From the NCBI RefSeq assembly GCF_047495875.1, contig NC_092471.1:20943809-21007808 (forward strand): a DNA stretch of 64,000 bases, in the 5' to 3' direction. Below the pieces are notes generated by a model that searched no databases, had not been told where the DNA came from, and saw only the letters and a program-made list of their open reading frames with translations. Position 1 is the first letter of the stretch, and each line of letters opens with the position of its first letter. Of the stretch, positions 23,621-36,727 are shown piece after piece. Source of the DNA: Pithys albifrons albifrons. Taxonomy: Eukaryota > Chordata > Aves > Passeriformes > Thamnophilidae. Both the position numbers and the translations under genes were made by a program.

Positions 23621-23909
23621 CCAGGCACCGACCCCTTTGGTAACGTGGCTTTTTCTCTTGGTGTTTTCCCCTCTGAAGGGCCCCCGACGCGCCGCTTCCC
23701 TCGGGCAGCAGCCGATGTGTAAAAGCCTCCGAGCGGCGTTTTCGGCCTGTGGGCGCAGGGAGCGGGAGCAGGAGGAGGAGGAAGGAGCGGGGAAGAGCCG
23801 GGAGCAGCAGGGACACCCTGGGAATTCCCAGCGGCTCGGCCCCTCCGTGAGCCCTTCAGCATCCCAAGCCCGGCCGGATCCTCCCTCCGTCACCCCCGCA
23901 GAGTCGCAG

Positions 23910-26160
23910 GTAACACAGACCGGGGGTTCTCCCGGGGATCGAGGCACATTCCCGGGAAAAGCCCCACCCCTCCCTGCCCGGGAGACCCTCCTGGCCCGTC
24001 TGTGCCCGGGCAGGACCCACAGCACAGGCATGAAGGGGGTTGGCAGTAGGAGTTTATTCCAGTAACTCTCTCCTTGGAGGTTCTGCCATGAGGGCTGGCT
24101 GCTTTGCTGGGAAAAAGTAGGAATTAGAGCTTGTTTCTGTTAAGCTGTGCTGCCTGGAAAGGCTTTGCTTGGGATAGATGCAAACAGGAGAGGTGGGATA
24201 AGGTCCTGGGACTGAGGCCTGGAGTCAGGTGGTTGGGGTGAGCAGATAATTCCCTTTACTTTCAGGAAAATTCAGTAGCTGTGAAGCTGGCAGTGCCTGG
24301 GATGTCTTTATTAGCTCCCTAATTTCATTGAAGCCCCACGTGGGGAAGGGCTGGAAGGGGAATCTGGTTCCTGACAGCTGAGATCTGATGGAGTTGTCTG
24401 CAGGAGGGGGCAGGGAACAGCCAGTCTGCCTTTTGTCTCTGTGGTAATTAATTGTAATTAACTGGGTCAGCTCAGGCTGTTAAACTCTGCCTGTGCCCTG
24501 TCCAAGAGGTGCTGCCACCCTGGGGGATGTGGTTTGTCCCCTGGGGTTGTGCTCCTGCCCCTCTGGCTCTACAGAATTCCTCCTTTTCTCAGAGTTCCCT
24601 TCCCTGCAGGGAGGCCTGGCAGGTTAAAGGAGCCCTTTGGAACCAGGAGGCAGCAGGGCATGAAATTTGCAGACAGTGTTTCTCGTGGTGCTTGAAAACC
24701 AATTCCTCTTCTCTCCCTCCCTTTGGGAGGTGTGAGGCTGTTGTGCTGCTGACATGTCCCTGTTTTACATGGATCAGAACTGTGGCTCTAACCAGGTGCT
24801 TCCAAAAGTGAAAAAGGCCATGTGAGTGTGAGCAGCTGAATGTTTGAAATGTTTTTCATGGGACACTGACCTTTTTTCAGGGGATCTGGACAGACAGGCT
24901 GGATGTGCTGGAGCAGGTCTGGGCACAGCAGAGCAGGGAGGGCAGTGGGTCACCCCTGCCCAGCAGGGTTGGCTAAAAGCAGGTGAAAGCCCCAATACTT
25001 AAGGGGTTTCTCCTTCCTTAGATGTTCCAGTTGCTGGAACTACTTGGCTCCTTGTTTTTTCAGCATTTTCTTTGCTCAGAATGGGGTTTGTGCCTTTTCC
25101 TCAAAGAATTTAACCCAGTTTTAGTTCCTTCAAACGTTTCTTGTGAGACAAACTGCAGGGCCAGGCGGGAAATGGCCTGACAGATGAGCCCCCTGTGAGG
25201 CCCATCCTTCCTTCCTGCTCCTTCCACAGCATCTCGTGTCCTTTTTCTCTCTCCAAAGACTGTGGGATTCCTCAAACCATGATAGCTTTGGGTTTTCTGC
25301 TTTTCTCTCCAGCTCTGTTGCTCCTCTTCGCCCTGTCAGGCCCAGCATGGGTTCTCTGCCTGGTAGTTTCATGTCTTCTCCCTCCTGCCCTTTCTTTTTG
25401 AATTTCAAGGAAATTTTGTCTGGACTTCTCTCATGTCACTGCTGCCCAGGTGAGCTGGAACAACATAAAGCATAAAGATGAGGTGGCAGGAGGAGCAGGA
25501 AGACAGTTTGCTGTTCATGTAGCTCATTCCAGCCAGGAGAGAGCTGTCAGCTCTGATTACACAACAAAAAATATAAATCCTCTCTAATCATAAAGATCTG
25601 GGGTTTGTTTTAACTCCTCTTAGTTTTAGTATCTCTTGGAGGGATTGAATTTAAGGCTCTCTGTGAACTGCCTGTGGTGTTTTCTTCCAGTAAGAGCAGC
25701 AGGAGGACTCACTGATTAGATTGAAGTATCTGGATCACTTCACATCACCTGTGTTTGTTCCCTGCTCAGTTTTGATACTGGGAGAGGATGAGATAAAAGG
25801 GATGTGTGTGGAGAGATCAAACCAAGGCTGGAGCTGCCCCAGGCACAGGCCATGTGCTAAATGGGTTTGTGGATGAGCTTTTCCTGGGAGTTTTGGGTCC
25901 TGTGTGAGGAGATATCAGGAGTGCAAATGCTTCTGTTTTCCACCCCCTACTGGATTAGTGGATCCAAAAGCCAGACTGGGCAGACTTTCCCTCTTTCTCA
26001 AAGAATTATCTTAAGCTTTGTGAGTCACAGGGTCAGGGATTTCAATCATTTCTTTAAGCTTTTAAAGCCAGTAAACATCCCGGGCAGCTCCTGGTTTTCT
26101 GTAGCTGTAGAATTCCTTCCCTTGGTTATCAAGTTTGCATGTCATTCCTTTTCCTACAGT
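23910..26160 (+). other. TMLHE 5' intron, unique sequence
   Basis: Lies between the CpG island and the first CR1 copy. AT-richer than its surroundings and without supported exons. Confidence 0.45.
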
Positions 26161-26164
26161 AGAT

Positions 26165-26508
26165 TGTCAAAGCTGGGAAGGGGGAATGGAGATCTTGGAA
26201 AAAAGGCTGGAGCCAGGTGGGGTTCGGGCTCTGCTCCCAGAGAACAGCAACAGGACAAGAGCAAACAGCCTCAAGCTGTGTCGTGGGAGGTTTAGGTTGG
26301 ATATTGGGGACATTCCTTCATGGAAAGGCCTGTTCAGCCCTGGCACAGCTGCCCAGGGCAGGGATGGAGTCCCCATCCATGGGGGGATTTAACAGCCATG
26401 TGGATGTGACATGTGGGGACATGGGGCAGTGGTGGCCTTGGCAGTGCTGGGGGATGGTTGGACATGGTGGGCTTGGAGGACTTTTCCCCCCTCAGTGATT
26501 CCATGACT
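26165..26508 (+). mobile_element. CR1 LINE 3' fragment
   Basis: Sense CR1 with 'cagcaacaggacaagagcaa', 'ggtttaggttggatattggg' and 'ggcacagctgcccagggcag', ending 'gtgattccatga'. It keeps more of the 3' UTR than most copies here. Confidence 0.9.
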
Positions 26509-27370
26509 GGAGATCAGACACCCCTGAGCCTCAGCCCCCCTGCAGAGCCAAAAGCTGTGCCCAGGAACCTGTGACTGAACTGTGTCTTCTTCTCAAACCA
26601 CCTTCTCTTGGAAAAACATTCCCACTTTTTCCCCATAAAGATGTCTGGTTTGCCCTTTTTTTTCCCCCTGCTTAACAAGTTGTTGTCTGGGAATGTGGCA
26701 TCCGTGTGGATTTGGTTGCTATCACCAGCCTTAGAGATCTCTGCAGTGGAGGAGCAGGTTGGGCAGGCAGAGCCCCAGTGCCTGGGCTCTCCCGATAAGA
26801 AAATGAAGGAAAATCAGAAGTCTAGGATAAGAAATGCTTTCTGAGCCTGTGTCTTATCCAGAGATACCACATTTCTGTGCACTTCAAAGTACTGTTAAAA
26901 CCCTGCTGGGTTTAGACCTGGCCTCCAGAAAGTCATAAACACAACAGGGCATTTAGACTGAGGTTTTGCCTCTTAAAACATGTCAGTTTTTTGCCCTTGC
27001 TCCTTCCTTGCATTGAGGAGTTGTTACAAATTTCCCTCTGAGAAATTGCCTTCTAGTCTCTATCCTAAAATTAACCACGGTGGTTTCTCCTCCATGCCAG
27101 CTGTGTCCTTCACCAGCAGCAGAGATCTTCCTCCTCCTGGTTGTTTTGCCTGCTTTTTCTAGAACTGACCTAATTAGTGGATTCCTCTGTTACAGCTTCT
27201 CTAACCAAGGTCACTTTGCTTCCCTGATTGCTGCAGTTCTATCCAGGAGTGGTAAATTCACACTGGGAATGCTGGAGGGGGGAAAAGACCTGCAGAGATG
27301 ATGCTTTGCCACTGTTTTGCACAAGAGAGTTGGGCACACCTGTCTTTGCTGGAATGGCTTTGTCTTATAA

Positions 27371-27670
27371 ATCATAGAATCGTGGAATGGTTTGTGTTGG
27401 GAGGGACCTTAAAGCCACCTGGTTCCATCTCAGGGTCACCTTCCCCTAGACCAGGTCACTCCAGCCTGGCCCCATCCCTGGGAGTGCCCAAGGCCACATC
27501 TTCTCTGGGCATCCTGTGCCAGGCCCTGCCCACCCCCACAGGGAAGAATTCCTTCCCAATATCTGACCTAAATGGACTCTACATCAGTTTAAAGCCATTC
27601 CTTCTTGTCCTACCAAAACCTGTCCCCACAGAGTCTGGAGGAGCTTTGCCAGGCTGGGCTGGGAGCGAGG
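27371..27670 (-). mobile_element. CR1 LINE 3' fragment
   Basis: Antisense CR1: 'aatcatagaatcgtggaatg', 'gttgggagggaccttaaagc', 'aagaattccttcccaatatc'. It ends about 120 bp before the first TMLHE coding exon. Confidence 0.9.
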
Positions 27671-27793
27671 GGGGACACTGACCTGAGACGGCCCTGCTGG
27701 AGCATCTTCAGCCCTGGGATCTCCTTTGTGTCTCCCCAGGGCTGTGTCCTGCTGGATTGTGTGACACTTGTCCCCTCTCTCCTACCTGGCAGG

Positions 27794-30700
27794 ATGTGGT
27801 GCCGCCGGCTGGCGTGGCTGCTCCGGGGGCCGTGCTGGCAGCGCGGGAGCTCCGGACGCCGCTGGCCGTGGCCACGCCGTGACACGAGGACCGAGGTGTC
27901 TGCCCTGGCTCGTGGCCACCACACAGCCCCGGGGGCCCTGCCCTGTGCCTGGCAGCTGCACGGGGACCATCTCGGTAGGTGTGTTGTGGGGAGGGTGTTC
28001 CTGCTTCTCTAGGAAGAAAAGGGGGAGTTTCCAAACCTTTTTCCCTGGGAGTGATGTATGTTTTCCTTCAGAAATGACCAGCTTTCCAGGGAGGCACTCT
28101 GGTTCCCTGTGAGAATTCCCAAAGGCAGGACAGAGCAGGCTTGTCTGCTGGCAGCAAGTCTTTCATGAGAAGCAAGGAGTGCTAAATCAGAAACCAAATC
28201 CAGGGATTCCAGCTCAGAAACCGCATCTGAGCCCTGCCCTGTCAGGCACCGTGTTCTGTGCTGTGCCCAGGCAACCCTGGCAGGCAGGGGTGGATCTGGT
28301 GTGTGCCCATCCCTGCTGCCCCTCCTTGTGCAGGTTCTTCTGGGTGATGGCTCCTGAGGCCAGTTAGATCTCAGTACTCCAACTCACGTGGAAGCAAAGG
28401 GAATTGCTCAGCACTTTACACAGTGGCCCCAGGAAAGGATATTGTTGTTTTCCCACTGCAAAGTGACCACAGATACCTGGATTCCAAAGCTGAGTGGGAC
28501 TAGAGCAGGAAGGGCTCTCCTGTTGCTTTTGCTGGCCCTTCTGAAGGGCTTTGAGCATTCCTGAACTGTCCCAAGATGGAACAGTGAGGGACTTAATGTT
28601 TTTTTTTTTACTCTTCTCTGCATTCCTGTGCTGGGACTCTGTGGCTCTGTGATGTGCAGCTCTGAATTTACCTCTTGTGAAGTGATGATGGAGGGAGGTC
28701 AGGGACCAGGGTGTGTGTCAGCTTCCCAGTGCAGGGGGGATGTTGGAGTTTAATGCCTTCCCACTGCCAGAGGGCAGGGTTAGATGGAATATTGGGAAGG
28801 AATTCTTCCCTGTCAGGATGGGCAGGCCCTGGCACAGGTTGGGCAGAGAAGCTGTGGATGCCTCATCCCTGGGAGTGTCCAAGGCCAGGTTGGATGGGGC
28901 TTGGAGCACCCTGGGCTGGTGGGAGGTGTCCCTGTCTATGGCAGGGAGTGGGACTGGATGAACTTCCGTCCCAAACCATTCTGGGATGGTTCTATGAGGT
29001 CTCCAGTAGACTTGGTAAGAAGGGAAGCTGGTGAGGTCGCTGACAGGCAGGCCTTTGATAAGATATTCTGCCTGGTCTTCCTCATGGGCCAATTTATGTC
29101 AAGAGGTGCCTCTGCATCCCCCGTATGTGGGACCATAATGTCTGGGCTCTGGGCTTTGGTTCTGGGCTTTGTTTTTCTCCCTGTTGCCCCAAAGCATGCT
29201 GTGATGCCTCCTCTGCAGAGCTCAGGTACAGGAACACGCTGATGCGCTTGGATTTCGTGTGGCTGCGGGACCACTGCCGCTCTGCCTCCTGCTACAACAC
29301 CAAGACCAACCAGCGCAGCCTGGACACGGCCAGCGTGGACCTGGCCATCCGCCCCCAGGCTGTCCGGGTGGACGAGACCACGCTCTTCCTCACCTGTGAG
29401 TGCCACAGCACCCTGCCCTGCCTCTTCGGGAGGGGGCCTGGTTGGTGGATCCCACTCAGCCTTGCTGGGATGGGGCAGCATTATCCCAAAATCAGTGGCT
29501 GTGTGGGAAGATGTTGAACTGTCAGCAGGTTTTAAACGCTGCTCTTATTATAAAGCTTAAATTGTGTCTGGTTTTTCTCCCCCCAGCCCTTTGTGTGTGC
29601 AGTGTCTGGGTGTTTGTCTGTGTTGGTTGAACACCCCAGAAATGCAGGTGATGAACAGATGGGTCAAGACATGGTTGGTTCTCTTTGCCTTCCCCAGTCC
29701 TGTCTGAGCTGGTGTCACCCTGAACACAATGCCCCTTTTCCATCCTTTCTCCTCAGTTTCCCAGCTGTTTTCTTCCTTTTGGTGGAGCTTATCTTTGTTC
29801 AAGGGCTTGACTTCAGAGATTTGCTTCTCCTTGGAGTGCTGTCAACAGAAACCAAAGCCACCAGGGTGGGAACACTTAGCCCTGAATTTGGAGGGGGTTG
29901 CTGCAGCCCTGAATTTGGAAGTGGTTACACCAGCCCTGAGTTTTTGGAGGGGGTTGCTGCAGCCCTGAATTGGAAAGGAGCTGCAGCCACCCAATATTTG
30001 GACTCATGACCTTACAGATAATATTTTGGGTGGCACCAGGGTGCAGAGCCCCTCTTCACACAGGTGACCAGGGTGAGGCCTGTCCCATCTGATGGGTCCC
30101 CTGACCATGATCCCGGGCTGTTCTGTGGGATTTTGGTGACTGTGCCTTTGTCCCCTGTCCCAGGGCCAGATGGACACGTGACACGGTACGGGCTGGAGTG
30201 GCTGGTGAAGAACAGCTACGAGGGGCAGAAGAAGCAGGTCATGCACCCCCGGATCCTGTGGAATGCAGAGATCTACCGGCAGGCCCAGGTCCCCTCTGTG
30301 GACTGCAGGAGCTTCCTGGAGACCGATGAGGGGCTGAAGGAATTCCTGCAGAACTTTTTGTTGTACGGGATTGCTTTTGTGGAGAACGTCACTCCCACCA
30401 AAGAGGACACGGAAATCTTGGCAAAAAGGATCAGCATAATCAGGTAACTGGGGCTGTCCTGGGAAGGATAAACTTGTTTTCTTTTTGTTTGGAAAGGTGC
30501 TGCTTATCCTGTATATTGTGTGGCACAGCCTCGTTTGCAAACAAAAGCTCTGGGTCTGCTACAGCCTCCAACTGCTCCACTTGACCTGGAATGGAGGATC
30601 CCACTGTGGGATCTGCCCCTTTTATGGCAGAGCTGGGAGTCACTGGGTTGTGGAGCTGCCCTGGGAGCATAGAATGACATTTGTGATAGTGGGACTGGGC

Positions 30701-33700
30701 AGAGAGGAGAGATGAAGGAAGTGGCTGTCTGGGAAGAGCAGAGCTTTGCGAGGAGAGACATTTCCTGTTATGACTTGAGGGGTGAGAAGGGCAGCCTGGC
30801 CCTGGGAGCCAGGGACATCAAACAGCAGCCCTGGGAGCCAGGAACATCAAACCCAGTTATAGCTCTCACTAAAGGAAAACAGTGAGAACTGTTTCTGCTG
30901 GGTTTGTGTACAGCACCTCCAGCATGGCACACTGGGGAGTGAGTTTGGAGTTTTATCCAAGCTGCAGAAACCATTTGACTTGACTTGGAAAAGGAGGAAT
31001 TTCTTTTTAATGAATGGTCACTCCACTTAGGAATGAGGGACTCCAGGGAATATCCAGCCAACTTTTGTCTCCAGACATCCTCCCTCTGTACCCACTGAGT
31101 GCTCTTTGTACTTACTGCTGTCCCTTTCTTCCTGTGCATGTTTGTAGGGAGGAGGTGAGTGAAAACACAGGATCCTGGGAAGAAGAAATGGGATTATTGA
31201 GTAACCCTGTGTGGCTGCAAGGAAGGGCTGGCTGCACTTGGGCAGCTTCTTGTGTCACTTTAAGTGATTTAACTGGGGATGGTCCTCAGTGTGGGAACAT
31301 CTGTATTTGTGGACAGGAAACAAGACTTGTCACCACCAGCCTTTTGTGAGGAAAGAATGGAATTTGAATTCTAGAGGAGGGATTAGAAGCACCTTCTCTT
31401 GACTATAAATCTAATTAAGTTGTTCTACTTTAATTACTCTGTACTTAGGATGCAGGGGAGTAACTTTGCCTGGGGATCTGCCCTATCCCCACATTGCCCC
31501 ACATTGCCTGCCTCTTTTCCAGGGAGACCATTTATGGCAGGATGTGGTACTTCACCTCTGACTTCTCCCGGGGAGACACAGCCTACACCAAACTGGCCCT
31601 GGATCGGCACACGGACACCACCTACTTCCAGGAGCCCTGTGGGTACGTCGTGCTGCTTCCCAGACATGGTGCAGAGGGCAGGAGTCACAGCACTGCCCTT
31701 CCCACCAGCACAGCCTTCTTTGTTCAAAGCTAGGTTGGGTGGAGCTTGGAGCAACCTGCTCTAGTGGAAGGTGTCCCTGCCCATGGCAGGGGCGTGCAAT
31801 GACATGATTTTTAAGGTGCTTTCCATCCCAAACCATTCTGTGATTCCAGGTTTCTATGAATTAGACTTACTTTCTAGCTTTTTTCTTTTTGTCTGCTTTC
31901 CCAAGAGGGGAGTCATCTGGAAATGGTGGAAGCATTGGGACCCCAAATGGAACTAGGGATACAAAGAGAAGCCATCCATCCCATGCCAGGATTAGCTCTT
32001 CCCAAGTGAGGCTATGAACTTGGTAAACATCCTAATGGGAAAGGAGCTGTAAGAACAGAGGAAGATGGGAGGGTGAGATCTCTGGCCCCTCCTGGATTTT
32101 GGAGCAGCCCTTCAGGCTAGGAAAGGTAGAGTCAGGAAGCTTTGGGTGGCTGTGGTTTTTCTGGAGCAGCTTGGAGTCAGGAGCAAAGTAAGTGGGTTTT
32201 ACTGTGCCCTGTGGCTCTGGAAGTGCCCCACACTGCCAGCCAGATCTAGTTTGCTTCCCTGTTCCCTGTGAACCTTCAGGACCCATGTGCATTCATGACT
32301 GCCTGCTTGGCTGACTTGAGGAGCTCACAAAACCTTCCCCAAAACCAAATAAATAATTAGTGATCAGAACTTCAGCCTTCAGAAGAGCTTTGACTGAATT
32401 GCTCAGTGGCAGAATTCAGGGCTATTTTTGTACCTTTCTTTTCCATGTGGAAGGGTTCCCCTCAGGTAGGTGTATTCTCACTTGCAGCCAACTGGAGTAC
32501 ATCTATCAGGGATAGAATGGGCTGAATAAACAAGCCTAACCATCAGTGCTTGGAATTCTGCAAAATCAGAGTTGTGTAGGAAAATTTCTGGCTCTCCTGA
32601 CCCCCTTCTAAAGGCTGGAGTGTAGAAACTCCCCAGGCTGTGGGAGGCTGCAGCATTTCTCACTGCTCAGGGACCAGAGCCTGCCCTGAAGGTTTTCCCA
32701 GTGCCCTGAGCTGCCCCAGGAGGTGGTGGCCCCAGGACATGGTTGCCCCAGTTGATTGCCCCGAGGCAAAGACTGTCCTTTGCTCCAGTGCTCCTGGACT
32801 GACTCTGAAATCATCCTGAAGCTGTTGTGGGTAGAAGGTAATGAGAGTACTCAGGTGAAAAGGTGAGGGTGGAGTGGCAGGTCCTGCCACATAACCTGCT
32901 GTGGGACTGGGATAACAGGCCCCAAAGGGAGATTGGAAGATAAAAGCTTTCCCAGAAGGTCCCCATTAATTTTCCAGCAAGTGAAGGCAGTGAAAACTGG
33001 GAGTAGGTGGCTGGAGGCAACTCCTGTGTTTGTTCCTGGTGGTGCCACACCGGCCTTGCTTGGATGAAGGAAAAGAGAAGCTTTGGAGCTGTAATAGGAC
33101 AAAGGCTGAGCTGGATGGGTTCCCACTAGGGAGGGCGTGTCTTGTAGGTCAGCTCCTCACTGGGACTCCTCTGCTCCAGGCTTTCCAAAGTGAACCCTAA
33201 GGGACTTCTCCTGACTGCTTGTGGGAGTCCTTGACTTACATGCCTTTGTGTAAGAGTCCCCTGGGCTCCCCTTGTGGTTCCTGGACTCCACCAGCACATG
33301 CAGCATTTTGTAACTGTCCTGCTGTTCTGAGCTCTTCCAGGAAGATGGTTTTGATGCCCATGTCCTGTGAACACAGACACTTTAGAAACAGATGAATGGA
33401 GAAAGATATACAGGTTACCTTTATTAGAAGCTTCTAAGGTGCAAACCGAAAAGGTCTGACCTCAGGACCAGGAGTGTTACAACTTTTGTACCAGATATTA
33501 ACATCCAATCATCATCCACATTTCCCTTGTGGGCCCACCCATAGGGGCCTTCAGAACTGCCCCCTTCCAGGGGCTGATAGACCTTCTTCTTATGTTCTGT
33601 CTTCTGTTATCTGCAGGTGGCTTCTCACAAACACCATGGCCTTGGCAAAGCCTGAGAAAGCACCCAACCTTGTGGGAAAGACATTTAATAACTGCATTTA

Positions 33701-36502
33701 GGATTTGAGCAGCAGATTCTAAAATCTGCCAAAATACATTACATCCTTAGCCATCAGTTTTATGCTTTTTAACCTGTGTGTCCTGCTGTCTGAATGGACT
33801 TAGAATACAATCACAGAATCCCAGAGTGGTTTGGGTTGCAAGAGGCCTTAAAACTCATCCAGTCCCAACCTGCCATGGGCAGGGACACCTCCCACCAGCC
33901 GAGGGTGCTCCAAGCCTTGTCCAACCTGACCTTGGACACTGCAGCCTCTTCAGGTGAGGTTTGGGACTTTGGGTGCCACGGGCCTGATCCTGCAGCACCT
34001 GAAGTCTCCCAGACTCGTGTGGGTTAGGGTTTGAGAAGCAGTGCAGGCAGTTTGCTGACTCCTCCCACAGCAGAACCTGTGGGACTGTGCCTGGAGAAGC
34101 GGCAGGTGCAGGTGGATCCCCTGTGTCCGTGGGGAGCACCTCCTGCCCACAGGCCAGCCAGCCAAGGTCTCTCCCGCTGGGTTCTGTCTCCCCCCCAGCA
34201 TCCAGGTGTTCCACTGCCTGAAGCACGAGGGCACGGGCGGGCGCACGCTGCTGGTGGACGGGTTCCACGCGGCGGAGCAGGTGCTGCGCCAGGCGCCGGA
34301 GCAGTTCGAGCTGCTCAGCAAAGTGCCCCTGAAACACGAGTACGTGGAGGGCGTGGGGGGCTGCCACAACCACATGATCGGAGTGGGGCCCGTGCTCAAC
34401 GTGTACCCCTGGAACAACGAGCTCTACCTGATCAGGTAACAGCAACACGGGGCCTCTGGCCTATGGGGGGCAAGGGGGGTCTGGTGGTGGTTTTCCAGAA
34501 GTCACTGGGAACTAAAACTGGGTATTTTTGACCCTGTGTTCCTCCCAAGCTGTGCATTCCTGCTTTAGAGGAGCATCAGAACTGTTGATACAAAGGTGGG
34601 TGTGGGTGTTGAGCCCTGATTTTTCACTCCTGGCATCCTGCCTTCAGCTCCCTGCCCTCCATTTGAGAGGCAGGATTCAGATCTTCTCTGGAACAAGGCT
34701 GGAGAAGGGACTGGAGCACAAGTCCTGTGAGGAGAGGCTGAGGGAGCTGGGGGTGTTCAGCCTGGAGAAGAGGAGGCTCAGGGGTGACCTCAGCACTGTC
34801 TGTAACTCCCTGAAGGGAAGTTCTGGCCAGGTGGAGGTTGGTCTCTTCTCCCAGGCACTCAGCAATAGGACAAGGGGGCACGATGGGCTCAAGCTCTGCC
34901 AGGGAAAATTTAAGTTGGAGATCAGAAAAAACTTCTTTGCAGAGAGAGTGCTCAGGGATTGGAATGGGCTGCCCAGAGAGGGGGTGGATTCCCCATCCCT
35001 GCAGGTTTTTCAGCTGAGCTTGGCCATGGCACTGAGTGCCATGATCTGGTAAAGGGACTGGAGTTGGACCAAGGGTTGGACTTAATGATCTCAGAGGCCT
35101 TTTCCAACCCAGTTGATTCTGTGATTCTATGATTGGAGAAGCCCCTAGGAGCTATCCTGGCATGCAGAGAATAGGGAGAGGGCAGACTGGTCCCTTCCAT
35201 GGGAAATTTGGGGTGATTTTTGAAATTGCAGTTTGGCTCAGTGCTGGAGGTTGTCCAGCACTGCTTTGCACTTTTATTCTCAATAACCTTCAATCTCACC
35301 ACGTCCTTCCATGGAAAACCAGGAAGAAGAGCTTTACTCTTGATAGTAGGCTCCTCTTGCTCCTGGTGTTGTGTATTCCCAAAAGTCCTGCTTTTGCAGC
35401 ACAACCTCCCTGGTCATTTCTGCCTCCTCCCTTAAATACTGACTAATCCTACAGGCTCCTGAGGCTCCCTTGGAAGCACCTGGAGCCACACTGGGCCATC
35501 TGTCTCCTTTCCCTGCAGATACAACAACTATGACCGTGCTGTCATCAACACGGTGCCGCACGACGTGGTGCGCCGCTGGTACCACGCTCACCGCACGCTC
35601 ACCACCGAGCTCAGGAGGCCAGAGAATGAGCTGTGGGTCAAGCTGAAGCCAGGCAAGGTGGGACTCGGAGCTGGATCAGTGTGGTTGGCACAGGGAGAGG
35701 GGCAGGGTGTTTCATGGGTGGGCAGATGTCCTGCCACTGAGCTAAAAACTCCACGTGTGGCAGTTTGCCTCTCTGCAGCTTTAAGGTGCTTTAAGGTGCC
35801 TTGTGTCCAGTAGTGACCTCTGTGTGTGTGTGTTGCTGCTGTCCTAAAGGAGTATGAGCTTCCAGGTAAGGCAGAGATGTTTAGTTCAGGCTCTGCCTCA
35901 GAGGAAAGTTAGTCCCAGCTCAGGGAGTGGTGGAAGATCCTTCCATCCGCTGAAATGAGGACCCTCAGGAGCAAAGAGGCTGGAACACGCAATGTTCAGC
36001 CCTTCACTTCTTCCAGGAGAAAAGTTCATTTTGACGGAACTAAGTTACAGTTCTGATGTTATATTTGACCCCTTACATGGGTGAATGACACAGCAGAGGC
36101 AGGAGATTGTGGCTACCCCATCCCTGGAAGTGTCCAAGGCCAGGCTAGACAGGGCTTGGAGGAACCTGGGACAGTGCAAAGTGTCTCTGCCGATGGCAGA
36201 GGGTGGAATGAGAACGGTGGTGAACAGGAGGGTCATGCCCACCATGGCGCACCCTCACCTGCTCTTCCAGTCTCCAGGGATCTCCAGGACCTGTCCTGCC
36301 AGAGGGTCCTGGTCCTGGTCCTGCCTGCTGTGGTTGCCCTCCTCCTGATGACCTTCTCCCTTTCCTGCAGGCCCTGTTTGTGGATAACTGGCGTGTCCTT
36401 CACGGCCGGGAGGCATTCACGGGGTACCGGCAGCTCTGTGGGTGTTACCTGACGAGGGACGACGTGCTGAACACGGCGCGGCTGCTGGGGCTGCAGGCTT
36501 AG
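27794..36502 (+). CDS. TMLHE: Trimethyllysine dioxygenase, mitochondrial (TMLHE), 7 coding exons
   Basis: Fe(II)/2-oxoglutarate oxygenase that 3-hydroxylates N6-trimethyllysine, the first step of carnitine synthesis, in mitochondria. Coding exons: 27794-27974, 29219-29395, 30164-30443, 31523-31642, 34199-34435, 35519-35657 and 36371-36502. All have GT-AG borders with matching phases. They sum to 1266 nt, or 421 residues, the human length. Residues 1-60 are Arg-rich without acidic runs, fitting a mitochondrial presequence, and diverge most from human. The core is near-identical to the family: LRDHCRSASCYN, LDRHTDTTYFQEPCG, CHNHMIG, NWRVLHGR. The iron ligands His242, Asp244 and His389 are all present, so the enzyme should be active. 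The protein ends in LLGLQA. Introns are loaded with CR1 copies. A 33-bp tandem repeat begins right after the TAG stop. Confidence 0.97.
28740..28997 (+). mobile_element. CR1 LINE 3' fragment in TMLHE intron
   Basis: 'ccttcccactgccagagggc', 'tggaatattgggaaggaatt', 'tccctgggagtgtccaaggc', ending near 'attctgggatggttctatga'. Confidence 0.9.
29870..29985. repeat. Short tandem duplication of about 30 bp, about 4 copies
   Basis: Copies of GCCCTGAATTTGGA(G/A) followed by GGGGTTGCTGCA or a variant, in a TMLHE intron. Confidence 0.7.
31715..31860 (+). mobile_element. CR1 LINE 3'-end fragment in TMLHE intron
   Basis: 'gcttggagcaacctgctcta', 'gtgtccctgcccatggcagg', 'cccaaaccattctgtgattc'. It starts about 75 bp after exon 4 of the coding sequence. 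Confidence 0.85.
33230..33790. mobile_element. Possible degraded retroelement
   Basis: An AT-rich stretch with 'gatatacaggttacctttat', an LTR-like polyadenylation region on the minus strand, and no resemblance to neighbouring intron or CR1. Family and ends unknown. Confidence 0.25.
33808..33945 (-). mobile_element. CR1 LINE 3'-end fragment in TMLHE intron
   Basis: Antisense: 'aatcacagaatcccagagtg', 'catgggcagggacacctccc', 'ccaacctgaccttggacact'. Confidence 0.88.
34660..35140 (+). mobile_element. CR1 LINE 3' UTR, longest copy in the window
   Basis: About 480 bp of sense CR1: 'gagaggctgagggagctggg', 'cagcctggagaagaggaggc', 'agaaaaaacttctttgcaga', 'gaatgggctgcccagagagg', 'ggacttaatgatctcagagg', and the terminal repeat 'gattctgtgattctatgatt'. 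It has no coding capacity and is 5'-truncated. Confidence 0.95.
36090..36212 (+). mobile_element. CR1 LINE 3'-end fragment in TMLHE last intron
   Basis: 'ctaccccatccctggaagtg', 'tccaaggccaggctagacag'. It ends about 160 bp before the last coding exon. Confidence 0.8.
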
Positions 36503-36727
36503 CCCAGCCCCACCTGGGGGAGGGACAGGCAGCCCCCCGGCCCCACCTGGGGGAGGGACAGGCAGCCCCCCGGCCCCACCTCCGAGAGGGACAGGCAGCC
36601 CCCCGGCCCCACCTCGGGGAGGGACAGGCAGCCCCCCGGCCCCACCTCCGAGAGGGACAGGCAGCCCCCAATCCCACTTGTAGGAGGGACAGGCAGCCCC
36701 CGAGCCCCACCTCCAGGGTGGGACAGG
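36503..36727. repeat. 33-bp minisatellite at the start of the TMLHE 3' UTR, about 7 copies
   Basis: Unit CAGCCCCCCGGCCCCACC(T) then (GG or CC)G(A/G)GAGGGACAGG, 33 bp, beginning directly after the TAG. The sixth copy is one base short. In the TMLHE frame the array is open (WGRDRQPPGPT repeat). Confidence 0.93.

Noticed and set aside
22015..23816. 506-codon minus frame rich in Pro-Cys and Leu-Ser
   Set aside because: It translates the purine-rich array and CpG island; composition alone explains it.
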